From Gnetum montanum (lineage: Eukaryota > Streptophyta > Gnetopsida > Gnetales > Gnetaceae), in contig MNCI01004258.1 in NCBI GenBank assembly GCA_015680685.1, forward strand, positions 1 to 64,000: 64,000 nucleotides of DNA, written 5' to 3'. Numbering within the stretch: the stretch's first letter is position 1; every line of letters begins with the position of its first letter. The notes beneath the pieces are model-generated. The model had not been told where the DNA came from and did no database searches. It saw nothing but the letters and a program-made list of their open reading frames with translations. Below are positions 33,224-44,453 of this stretch, piece by piece. Both the position numbers and the translations under genes were made by a program.

Positions 33224-34017
33224 CTTATGTTAGGATTAGTTAGGTGTAGGTAGTTAGATTAAATTAGTAATTTAATTATTTTATTCATTATTTTGTATCC
33301 TTAGGTGACTTAAAACATAAAACGTAAAAATGAAAAAATCATATGCCTTAGTTACACTTAACCATATCTTTGCATTTCACAAGTGTAACTGGGAAGACAA
33401 CGATTGCAATGGTTAGTTTCACTTCCTAGAGACTAGTGTACTTAGAAGGCTGTAAGTCCAAGAATTTGACTGGATTGTACGTGAACACTTAGTGATTTGT
33501 ATTGTTCATCACAAGCAATTTTATTTAATGTCTTAATTAATTAAGTGATTAATTAAGATAGATTAAATAATGATTAATTAAAGCACATAAGTATGACCAC
33601 TTTGAGCATACGGTTGGCTCTTAGTAATCCCAGTAATGCTTAACATTTGGTAACCAAGTAGTGTTAAACATGTTTAAGATGTGTATGACAAATGGGAACA
33701 GGTCTTATGTTAGGAATAGTTAGACAATAGTTAATTCTTAAATTAATTAGTTAGTTAAAATTAAAATTACTTTATTCTTTATTTTTTAACAACTTAATTC
33801 ATAAAAGATAAAATAATAAAAATCATATGCCTTAGTTACACTTAACCATACAATTGTACTTCACAAGTGTAATTGGGAAGACAACACTTGCCATGATTAG
33901 ATTCACCTCCTAGATTTAGTGTACTTAGAAACCTAAAGTCCTTAGAATTTGACGAGATCGTTAAGTGAATGCTAGTGATTTGTATAGTTGGGCGTAGGGT
34001 ATACTCATTACTTATCA
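33224..34017 (+). mobile_element. 5' LTR of element E, right part, with internal duplication
   Basis: It continues the LTR from 23183 after the target copy. At about 33511 the LTR appears to end (TTCATCA), but the sequence then re-enters the middle of the same LTR type (TTAATTAAG block, 33524 onward). It runs to the real end TTATCA at 34017, which is followed by the primer site. This may be an old tandem duplication or a second, 5'-truncated LTR. Confidence 0.65.
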
Positions 34018-34036
34018 TTGGTGTCATTGCCGGGGA
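34018..34036 (+). promoter_or_regulatory. primer-binding site of element E, tRNA-Asp type
   Basis: TTGGTGTCATTGCCGGGGA is the best-preserved tRNA-Asp-complementary site in the window. It differs from TGGCGCCGTTGCCGGGGA only by transitions in the 5' half. Confidence 0.85.
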
Positions 34037-34170
34037 TTTTAGTTAGCTTCATGTGCTTCTAGGACTTAGTGAAAATCCTTCAGATCAGTGCATCGAACCT
34101 TAATGTTAAAATCATTCTAACTAATAATAACAATTGTAAAAAGCACATTGAATTTTTCTTCTAATCTAAA

Positions 34171-34304
34171 ATGTCTTTTTCTCATAGGTTTGATGGATCA
34201 AAACTGCAAGTGCCTTAAGAATGCAAATTGGTATTTACTCATCCAAATGAGTTTGTGCTTGATTTCACCTTCATTCTGCATCAGGATGAATAGTTTTAGT
34301 GGAG
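34171..34304 (+). pseudogene. gag of element E, first part
   Basis: ATG at 34171 (MSFSHRFDGSKLQVP) corresponds to the gag start of element C at 24150. The reading continues to the word corresponding to ELQW. TGGAG (34300-34304) is the target duplication of element D, after which gag resumes at 53476. Confidence 0.7.
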
Positions 34305-35956
34305 TGAAACACCACCAAATTTGGACTATGGCATCCCGATTGCAAATTTAACAAAGTGTCATCATGAGGCCACTTTCTGTAGGTTTTTCTAAGTGATGAG
34401 ACTATGCTCTCCACTGCCCTAGAGTGTAGTCAGCCCAGTGGGGAGTGTAGTCAACATAAAGGCTAGTTTTGTGAATTTTTTAAAGTGTCAAGCCAGCTGT
34501 TGCAAAATTTTTTAAGTGCTAAGACTATGCTCTACATTGCCCTAAGGCGTAGTTAAGCATAGTTAATATGAAGGTGCAGTTTTTGCGGATTTTTCTAAGT
34601 GTTGAGACTATGCTCTCCACTAGCCTGAAGCGTAGTCAAGTGTAGTCAATTGGAAGGTAGCTTCCACAAGTTTTGACAAGTGTTGGACTATGCCCATCCC
34701 CAGTCGAGAGCATAGTCAACCTTCCATGGAGAGCGTAGTTAGCACATAGCCATTTTTTGCAAAAATTTTCTAAGTGTGGGACTATCCTCTCCCCCAGTTT
34801 AGAGCATAGTTAAGCATAGTTAGCTAGAATAGCCTCTAAAGGCCTCCATAATGTAGCACTGACACTCAGCTCATCTTAGACTCATCTTGGGCAACTGTAG
34901 TTACCACAATGTATCTTCTTTGTATCTCCTTTTTGTTCCCAAAATTGTAACTACACTTGACCCCACACAAGATAGTGGAGAGCATAGTCTCAGAGCGTAG
35001 TCTCCAAAGTTTCATTTTTTAGGTACATTACAGTCCTCTTGGCACATATACATGCACTTGGTAGTGTAGTTATAGCTTCTTAACCTTGTAGAGTTTTATA
35101 GAGTACAAAAAAGCACAACATCACTAGCCTCAGTGGAGAGCATAGTTGGGTGACAGCATAGTCCCATTCATCCCATTTCCACATGGCAGTCACTCCACAT
35201 TTCATGTTAAGCCTAGCCCTATAAATATCCCCACCCTCAACATTTTTGGGGCTGGAAAATTTTGAGCAGGTTGGAAAAATTAAAGCGTTGACAAATTTAA
35301 GGATTAGCAAACCAGAGCAAACTTGAGGAGCACTTGGGAGAGAACCAAAGGCATACTGGTGAAGTTGCAACCCACCGTAGCCCACTAAAACACCATAGTC
35401 CATGGTACACTACTACGGCCAACTTGGCAAATGTAGACATTTTAGTGGAACATTACTCTTCATGGCTAGACACCCTCGAGACTATGACTATGCTGTCCAT
35501 TGTGCCTATTGTACACTGCATACCTTCTAACCCTTCCTAGTGTTAACTATGCTCAACCCCATTTGGGGTGGTGTTTTGTTTCTCTCTCTCTTTCCTTGCA
35601 TTTTGAGGTTTTTTCTTTGCATTTTCTGCTATTTCATTGCATAGCTATGCCTAAAGCTATGCTTGGGCGACAACCCCTACATGTTGGCATCATTATTTTT
35701 GTGAAAAAAAAAATATGACTATGCTTAACCCCGTTGACACTGTTGACACTACTTGAACACTTAGCACCATTTCACATTAGCATTGTGGCTAACCACGTTG
35801 CACTTTAGTTACATCTGGTAAGTCCCTATTCTATTGACAAGATTGTTTAGGGCATTTTGTCTCTACCTCTAGTAGGCCCTTGTGTGGACTCAAGGTCAAA
35901 ATTGTGCACCTGTGGATCTCTTGGTGTTCTAGCTGTTGACATTTTTAGTTGCTATA
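34305..35956 (+). mobile_element. 5' LTR of element D (1,652 bp)
   Basis: Matches 51849-53475 along its whole length. The end has decayed from GTTACA to GCTATA. The U3 (34370-34850) is made of repeated segments built on GACTATGCTCTCCACT and its complement AGTGGAGAGCATAGTC. TATA CCTATAAATATCC at 35218-35230. Downstream CCATTTGGGGTGGTGTTTTG and a CT run (35580) are also in the 3' LTR. Confidence 0.9.
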
Positions 35957-35980
35957 GTTTTTTGGCGCTAGAAGGAGGGC
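35957..35980 (+). promoter_or_regulatory. primer-binding site of element D (different from the tRNA-Asp type)
   Basis: GTTTTTTGGCGCTAGAAGGA follows the 5' LTR. The word TGGCGCTAGAAGGAGGG is unlike the sites of elements B, C and E. The matching tRNA was not identified from memory. Confidence 0.6.
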
Positions 35981-37394
35981 TGACCCATTTTTTTCTTTGA
36001 ACTCCATTGTAATTATCTCACATGCTCTCTACATCACCATTGTTAGCTTTGGGCTAGCATGGATTGTGATACCCCTATGGATCTACTACACATGCAGTAG
36101 TAGCTAGATCTTAGGCCAGTGCAGGTGTTGTCTACTAACTAGTTGGTGTATATTGAACCCCGTAGTTAGTTCCTTCGTAACCTCGCATAGCAACCCAGAG
36201 CATACATTCCTACAATTAGCCAAATTTTTCCTGCTCAGTAGAGAGTGTAGTCATCTCTCAGCATAGAGAGTGTAGTCTCTAGAGTTAGCCATTTTTCACA
36301 GTTACTAGAGTTAGCCATTTTTCTGCAATTACCAGAGTTAGCCATTTTCTCAGTTAGCAAAGTTAGCCATTTTTTGCAATTACCAACCTCTGCAATCCCC
36401 TCTTATAATTTAATCCACACACATGAATTTCGAGTAGCCTTAAACATCAGCCTCAAACACACTCACTATCTTGCCCACCCAATAAGAAACCAAGATTGCC
36501 AAGATCTCAAGTATACCATGCTAATCGATGAATAATATAACTTTATCTGTGCAAAGATCCAAGTAGGCTTATTTGTAGATTGCTTAGACAAGGAAGCCAA
36601 ATGGGGCTATGAGCTCATTCATTGGAACATAGAAGAGTATATCCCCCCCTCAGTCAACTTCATCTTGCTCACAAAACATTACCGTTGGATACTTGCCTAG
36701 CTTGTGTGAGCAAATGAGTGCGAGGTAGGAACAAACTATGAGGAGCCCCTACAAGGGGAAGAAGATAAGTTCAAAGCTTGTTCCAAGCATGAGGACTTCT
36801 TCCACATCATGTTTTAGCAAACAACCCCTTATCTAGCCCTCCTTCAGTCCTATTTGCCTATCTTCCTTGAGATGGTCATAGCCTTAGTGTTACCTTCCAG
36901 GTCAATGCATGTGAGAGTGACACACTAGACATAGCATATACATCACGACCCAGTACCTCTCGTTAACTTACCCTTCGTGGCATTCTCGTAGCCTACCTAG
37001 TCATCTCTGCTAGCAATAATCATGCTTGCTCAACCTTACATTCACATAGTGCATGTCTCTCAGCCTCAAATGACTTAGGCACCTTACATCCTACTTGTTT
37101 TTTTTGGCACCCTTGATAGTGGTCCAATCCACACATGCGTGGCTTACCCTAGTCACTGTGCCCATTACACAACCAGTGTAGCAAACACCTCGCATGATCC
37201 CGCAACCTACAACTAGGTCATGTACCACATAACCAACACAACAGATAACACAACCAATGTAGCTTGCTATAGCATCCTAAAACTTAGATCATGCATTCCA
37301 ACTAATCCAAACCTTGACAAATGAGGTGAAGTAGCTCAAGGCCACCTTGTCTAAAATAGTTAAAGTAGTGGACTTCTACCAGGACGACCCCATA
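35981..37394 (+). mobile_element. element D, leader and region before the gag domain
   Basis: No open frame survives. A short repeat of GAGTTAGCCATTTT units lies at 36285-36380. From about 36440 the base composition looks like decayed coding sequence (probably N-terminal gag or an Ogre-type ORF1), but no domain could be recognised. Confidence 0.4.
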
Positions 37395-38490
37395 AGTCAT
37401 GCTATCCCACTGCTAACTCTGTCAATTGGGATCCTATTGCCCCAATTCCCCAAGTACAATGGTTAAAGAGACCCCAACACACACATGGTGAAGTTCAAGT
37501 CTGAGTGCTTACTACTGCAAGCATGGCCACATGCCATCATACACATTTTTGCCATGTCACTCACTAGCAAGGCGTTATACTGGTACCGTGCATTACCCAG
37601 GGCTTTATCTCCTCTTTGGAAGATCTTCTAAGCTAGTTTGTGATGTGCTTCAAGTTTAACTTGAAGCCTAAAACTATCCTAGACTAACTGATGTAAATCA
37701 AGCAAGGGCACCTAGAGCCCATTCAAAAATTCATCCAGTTCTAAAGTGCCTTGTTGAATGAAATTTGAGAGCTAATAGTAGAGACATAATTTTTGGCCAT
37801 CTTTAAGGGTGCAATCAGTGACTTCATCAAGTCAAAATTGTATTACTTAGCCTTGCAATCTCTAAGCCAAGCCTTTGCCTAGACTAAGAGCATGCAGGAT
37901 GTAGCTGAAGCTAGTAAGGATCTCATCTAGTTGTCCTACAAAAATCCACATGCCAAAAAAGACAAGAATAAGGGGAAGAAAATTGCAACCATGGCAAGTA
38001 TGGCCAAAGAGGCCAAAACAACCAACTTGAGGCCAACAACTAGGCCATCCAAGGACCTAGACAACAACAAAACCACTAGCCCTAGTACTGCAACAACTAA
38101 CCAGCCCATGTCATCAGTGGCCATAGTGCAAGTTGTTGTAAGGCCTAACTTTGAACACAAGGATCGCTCCAAGTACACCCCGTTGCCATTAAAACCTTTA
38201 GAATTGTTGGACCAACTACTAAAGGTTTGACGTATCCAGTACAAGCAAATGTCCGAAGATGCTCACAAAAGACACAATAGATATTACGAGCTCCTAAGGA
38301 ACCTTGCATTGGCGACACTAAATGAGACCCCAGTCCCGAAACACTTTAGGTTGGATTAGTTTTGCCACTACCACCAGCTACAGGATCATAACATCAATTT
38401 TTGTATAGCCCTATAGGATGACCTCCAAAAAATGATTAACAGAGGTGAGTTGGTACTTGACGTTGCTAACCCAATTAGACCTTAGAACCT
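37395..38490 (+). pseudogene. gag of element D
   Basis: Phrases in frame: PQFPKYNG near 37440, DPNTHMVKFKSECLLLQAWP near 37470, and MSLTSKALYWYRALP near 37555, typical of Tat gag. A basic region (37931-38230) ends YTPLPLKPLELLDQLL. It is followed at about 38360-38460 by a Cys-x2-His...His...Cys cluster (FCHYHQLQDHNINFCIAL) and DDLQKMINRGEL, the usual end of Tat gag. Several stops, mainly TAG. Confidence 0.75.
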
Positions 38491-39960
38491 CTGAATGTAG
38501 ATGATGTAGGCTACATCATAAATGCTATCAACGTTGATGAAAAACTAGAACTGGTGTAGCAGCTATTCATGGTCCATATGCCCTCTGGTAGCATAAGGGC
38601 CTCCATGGCCCTTAAGGGTTCGAGGCCCCCTTTCATCATTAGAGTGCCACCTCAAGCACCTACAACTTCCTTCGTGGTTAGGGTCCCATAGCATGTCACA
38701 AGAACAATAGTTTAGCCACCCTTTATCATTAGGGTGCCACAACATGTTGACTCCTCACCTACCTAGAGCTCAGTAGTGGGCAACGCAATGGTCCCTTCCC
38801 ATCAAGGGCTAATCCTATTGGCAACATTAACAGAACAACCTAGGAGGCCTAATGAGCATCTCACAGATAGGATGATTAAGCAACATGAAGAGCAAAGAGC
38901 ACTTGGTTCGTTGAAACTAGTCCCTTTATCTACGGTTCCCATGGCCAAAACAATTGAGGAGGCCATCACCAGCAACTCGCAACCAAGCACTAAGGCCCTT
39001 GCATAGGCCAAGCTAATAAAGCCCAAGTCACCTTCCTGTGAAATTCATTTCTTAGGACGTATGGAAAAAGTTAAACCCAGTAAAAATGTAAGCAATGGTA
39101 AAGACTTTGTAGATGCATTAGCCCAAGTTAATTAAGTGCCAAAGTAGAAGAACACAATGTTAAGCCTCTATGAACTAATCATGACCTCATCTACCCATGG
39201 CGAAGCACTAGTGCAGATGTTAATCTCCATTCCTGTCATGGTGGACATCCCAACAAATGAGCATTCTATCCACACTGTGATGTTGCCTCTAACGCCATAG
39301 GAATTGAACTCCACATCCCTTGCATTTTGTGATGAGGCAATTTAGGTTGACCCTGAGCAGGGTGAGGTCATAATAGCCCCCATGTTTATCACCATATGTG
39401 TTGGGCAATGCAAGATTTGGAGGGTGCACGTTGATGATGGTGCAGCAACAAATGTTATCCCATACACTATTTTTGATAAGTTAGACCTCATGGACCAAAT
39501 CAAGCTAATGAAAACCACATGTCTAAAGTCCTTTAGCGTGTCATGCGTCATTGTTAAGGGTAATATCACAATAGCCTTCATGATAGGGGAGCAGTTCCCC
39601 ACCATTGTCGAATTCATTGTCATAGAGAAGACACCAGGATTTAACCTAATATTAGGCAAGCCTTGGCTAGCCTAGCTATGGGTCGTGTCCTCCATGATTC
39701 ATCAAGAAATCTACCTTTCGTACAAAGGTGGTGAAGTTATCATTCATGATGATAATGTTGTTCCTTTGGCTATCAACAACATAGACATGGAGTAAGGGTT
39801 GGAGGTTACATTTCCTGATGACACACTTATAGCAAATAACGAAACACAAGAGGCTGATGCACTTGAAGAGGCAGTGGAAGCCACTGACCTCTTGAAGGAT
39901 GTCCTATGGGTAGAATTTCCCTTCAATGTAGCGAGCAAGGGTTAAGGAGACTATCAAATA
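38491..39960 (+). pseudogene. protease region of element D
   Basis: From about 39010 the frame is nearly open. The retropepsin motif is at about 39436 as VDDGAATNVIP (Tat relatives have VD-S-GAS-N; the middle residue is Asp here). The C-terminal motif NLILGKPWL is at about 39640. Coding resemblance continues to about 39945 and ends near a possible donor (GAA|GTAATTG at about 40005). Confidence 0.75.
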
Positions 39961-40289
39961 GTGCAATTAAGGCCCTACATGTCCCCTAACCCACATCGAA
40001 TTAGGAAGTAATTGTGTGGCTAAGGTGCCCCCTTAGTTTGAAGGTGTGCTAGGAACCTGCTCGCTATTCGCTTCCTCGCACCTTGCATCATGCTCTCCAT
40101 TTACATTGCATTAGTACTATAACATATTATTTGCATTTAGTTTCATAGCTTAGCTTACCATATGCATTGCCTATGCATTTGATAGCTTAGTTTACATTTC
40201 TATGGTTGTTGCTTTAATGCATTTTCTTTCATGCATAAAAAACATTAAAATGCATAAAAATCATAAAAAATACAATTACAAAAATAAGA

Positions 40290-40640
40290 GGTAGTAGCAG
40301 ATGGCCTTCCATGGCCTCAAATTGGCAACACATGGCTTGCCATGGCCTCAAACTGGTAACACATCTCCTGCCATGACCTTAAACTAGGGACATGTGTTCT
40401 GCCATGGCCTTAAACTGGCAACACATGACCCGGAATGGCTTGAAACTATCATTCTCAAATCCCATTATAACAGTCTGAAATGGCCTTAAACTATCTCCCT
40501 TAATCCTACCAACAAGGCATAGAATGGCCTTAAACTATTTCCTTCAATCCCATTGCAGTGGCCCAAAATTTTCTTAAACTAACATAGACCCTCTCACTAT
40601 GGCCTTAAATTAGCATGGGGCTTGGAATGGTCTAGTCACA
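40290..40640 (+). repeat. minisatellite in element D, first block
   Basis: Around ten imperfect copies of about 30-40 bp share CATGGCCTTAAACTGGCAACA. The core TTAAACTGGCA is also the core of the second block at 50200-50620. Confidence 0.75.
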
Positions 40641-40801
40641 CTATCGTCGCATAATCTTAACTTAGCACATTAATTCATCATGTAGCAAATAACCATAAAA
40701 AGAAAATTTTACACATTACACATTACATATAGCAAATGCATTCATTAGATGTCATATGAATATCAATACATAGCATAAATAGCATGCCATAGCAAAAATG
40801 C

Positions 40802-43800
40802 CTAGTAGTAGGGGTACATCTGGTCATGCTCAACTAGTGGTGCNTTTTCCTCCACCATGTTGTTGGGGCCTACAGCATCACTAGGTGCTTGCCACCATAA
40901 CCATACCAAAAACATGTAATTAGTAAGCAAATATGAAATACACAAGCTAACCCAAAATATGCAAAAAAAAAACTAACCTTAGAGGGTCCTACATTAGTAA
41001 GGTTTGGAGGTAAATTTCCTAGACAAGCCTCCAAGCATTAGAGGACCTCGATATCGAAAAGTTGTGTCTAGTCTTCTTGGCCAAAGTTAATCTCCGCAAG
41101 GGTCTTGCCTTTGTCCATAGTAGTCCATGTGGGTGGCTCCATTGAAATGATAGTAGAAGAGGCCTCTCTGAAAGGGGTGATGATCCATCTCTTAGGAGAT
41201 TCACTCACCACCATGTGCTTTGCGAACGACTCATACACCTGCCTTCTACTAATTACCTCAAGAAACATCTCGAGGCGACGACGTTTGCTAGACTCCTCCT
41301 TGTACCATCATAGGTGCACGTTGTGCTCTCACTTATATTGGTGCTTATGGTTCTTCTGTGTTTGCCCTCACTAGTAGACCTTGATTTTATAGTTCTTTCA
41401 ATCCTGGTTCTTTTGGGTGAGCAAGTCTATTTGTAGCCACTACTCTATCAACTCTCGAGTGGCCTTGTTCTTACCTCTAAGCACTATCCAATATCAAGCA
41501 TACTCGATCTCAGAGGTATGCTAGGTATTGTCTCCTTGCGATTTAGCCACCAAGAAATCATATCTGGACTAAAGATCTTTGATCTTCTCATCTTAACTAG
41601 TCACCCTCTATTGTAGCTTGTGCACACATTTCTATAGGTGTTCATTCGAGCACCTATAGATCCACAACGCCTTTGCACAGGAAAGTGTGCACTTGTTTGA
41701 TGTCTCATACATGTGATAAGACATCTGATCAAATTAAAGAGGGAGGTTAGGGAGGGCCTCCACCTTGGCCATCTTACTTGGATCCCACCGTAGCTTAGGT
41801 CCTATAGGAATGCAATAAGTGATCAATCTTAGCCAAGAACTAAGCATTCAAGCAGTGAAACAACTTAAAGCAAAGCGACATCGCACACATACCAAGCTTA
41901 GCATCCACTTGTCGCAAGAAGTACACCATGTCTTCAATGATGCCTTCCATAAAGGTAAATTTATTTGGCATGTTTACACATGGCTCCATGTAGTAGGTAG
42001 ACATGGGACCACTGGTGGGAATATTTGAGGTTGTAACAAAACGATGCAATTAGCACATAGTTGAATAGCTAAAGATACTAGAGTGAACAAGCAATAACAA
42101 ATGGCAACATGAGTTAGTTACCTAGCAAGCCCTTAGGTGTGACTGCAGGGGGCTCACCTAACTACACACCATCGAACAAGCTATCAAAATCACCCCCATT
42201 AAGGTGGAGCAACCCCTGTTCTTCCAACTGTCAAAGGGTCTTTGCTGCCTCATGAGGCTCATCCTTGTGAGCCTTTCCCTCCTTAGCTTGAGGAGGTGCT
42301 TCTTCTATTATCACCTCAGTTGCTACTTTGGCAGCCCTCTCTCTTATCTTTGCAATTAATGCATATCCATACATAGCACATTAGTACACATATGCACATC
42401 ATTAGCTAGTTAATAGTATAACATAAAAAGAAAAATATAAAAACATAAATATACATTAAAATAGAACTAATGCATCTATGAAATTTACAAATACTAACCT
42501 ACAACCTCTACACACAAGCTTTGAAGCTTAATATAGATCCTCTTGTTGCTTAGCTTTTCAACCTTAGGGGCAACCTCCTCTACAGGACGTGGCCTCTTAA
42601 TCTTAGCCTTAGACAGTTCCACTGCCTCTGCTATATAGCGATTTCCCTTACTCATGTCCCTGGTGCCAATTGGAGGACCCTTGCCCACACTATCACACAA
42701 GTAATGTGATTGCCCCACAAGACCCATAGTTGTTACAAATAATGACTCATCGATCCCCTCTAGGGGATCCTACACACGTGTAGTCGTGAACATGTGCTTG
42801 ATCCATGGCTTGGACAACTGCTTGTGGTCTTACACCACCCATCACTTGTCGCGCATAACCAAGAGCTCTATGAACCTTCGCAGATATCCTGCAAAGAATG
42901 CAAAGTGGACATGGGACCTTGCCTAGAGGTTGAATAATAGCCTAAAGATCTTGACATGCAAGTCGGTGGCTATGTATATAGCCAAGTTGAACCTCGTACC
43001 CTCCAACAACACCTTTTTTATCACTTGGGCCTATTCCACCCGAAGGATCTTTTCTTGGGAGAGCAACTTTGGAAAGGCATGAGCACGGAATAGAGGGTAG
43101 AGCTCCTACACCTTAAGCACTAGCACATCCTTAATTGGTATGCCCCTATAAGATCAAGTGGCCCCCAACTAGTCCTCAATCTTCCCTTTATAGTCCACCT
43201 CCTTGTTGGCCTTATTGACAAGTGTTGGGCCATCAGTAGGGAGGCCAAAGAGGTTGGCAAAGAAGGCGTCGCTAAGGTCTAGCACTATTATCACATTGCG
43301 TACCTGGGTGACAAACTGCCTAATGTCGTTGTTGAAGGAGTCAATGATGGTTATGATTTTAGCCATCGGGATACTCGAGAGAAAGGGCCAAAAAATAGGT
43401 CCATCAACCTTGCATGTGTGAGCCAAGCAGTTAGTGCATTCGAGGCTTTATGACATAGCAAGTGTTGCACATCCTCCACATTGCCATACTTCATGATGAG
43501 GGTGGCCTCTGTGTGGCCCGTGGTGATCACTGTCACCTTGCCTGGGGCAACTGTTGCTGGAATAAAGGCAAAACAATGTTAGCATCATGCAAAGGCAAAC
43601 TAACAGGTAAACATGAGCAACTACATAAGCCAAAATAGTAGACACATACATGGCACAAATGGGATGCTATATGGGGGTGGTGTTGCAAGCATTTCTTTAG
43701 TATTAATCTCACTAGTAGCCCACTCATCCAACTAGTTGTGGATCCTACATTGCTCATATCCCTTCATGTATCGAGTAGGGTAGAACTTCAAATCGGGCCC

Positions 43801-44453
43801 CACCTTCTCAAGCATAGCTACCCAAACAATCGTGTTAGATGAGAGCACCTCCAACGTAGTATGGGTCAAGGCTAGAGCATCCACCTCATCATGTAGGCCC
43901 TCCTTGTCAACTTTGAACCTGGCATTATTCATGAGATGTTAGAAATTGGACATGGGATAGTAGTAAAAAAAACTATGAAATCCATATAAAGCACTTATCC
44001 TCTAGCACAATAGACAATTCTAGGTGGGTTCTAGAACAAAGTATGCACTCAAAATGCGATAAAACGAGTGTTTCTCTTGTTGTAGTAACCAAACCCCATC
44101 ATGTGCCATATCTTGGATAAGTGCTGAGCGCTTCTAGGACCTCTGCCTGAACCACCTGTTCCATCATTGCTAGTAGTGGGCTTATCTGAGATGAATCTCA
44201 GGATGTCCTAGTTAGCCTCGAGCAGCAAAATCTCTGTGATGGTGCTAGTAGCCTTTACTTCCAGGTGTGATCACATAATCACACTAAACTGCAATAAGTA
44301 TTATAAGAACTCATGAGCCCCTAGCCAGAACCACATTGCCTGATGACTCACTCGCATATCTGGTGCAAGCATGTTAGGAGTGGGCTTGCTCATGCAGCAT
44401 AGGATGCTCATGACCTCAACTATGATCAAGATAGGCTTTAGCAGCACCCTGCA
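40802..44453 (-). pseudogene. antisense seven-exon gene inside element D
   Basis: On the minus strand, coding-quality segments alternate with short AT-rich introns. Approximate exons: 44453-44018 (MSKPTPNMLAPDM..., HLSKIWHMMGFGYYNKRN), 43940-43650 (FKVDKEGLHDEVDALAL), 43558-42496, 42357-42120, 42029-41904, 41830-40979 and 40893-40802 (ends VEHDQMYPYY, stop TAG). Clear junctions are donor GTATGTGTC at 43647, acceptor TTTATTCCAG at 43560, donor GTAG|GTTAGT at 42496 and donor AAG|GTTAGT at 40978. The third exon contains ANLFGLPTDGPTLVNKA and RFNLAIYIATDLHVKIF, resembling the extra-ORF domain of element G. The sixth exon is a Lys/Gln/Glu-rich coiled coil ending MFLEVISRRQVYESFAKH. Nearly every internal stop is TAG/TAA/TGA where Gln or Trp is expected. 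An n lies at 40844. Function unknown. Confidence 0.6.

Noticed and set aside
34018-34036. tRNA-Asp-like sequence as a tRNA gene
   Set aside because: Only the 3'-end complement is present right after an LTR; it is a primer-binding site. No cloverleaf could be drawn around it or the other PBS sites.
40290-40640. CRISPR-like regularly spaced repeats
   Set aside because: Units are imperfect, spacers are not unique and spacing is irregular; it is a minisatellite in a plant retroelement.
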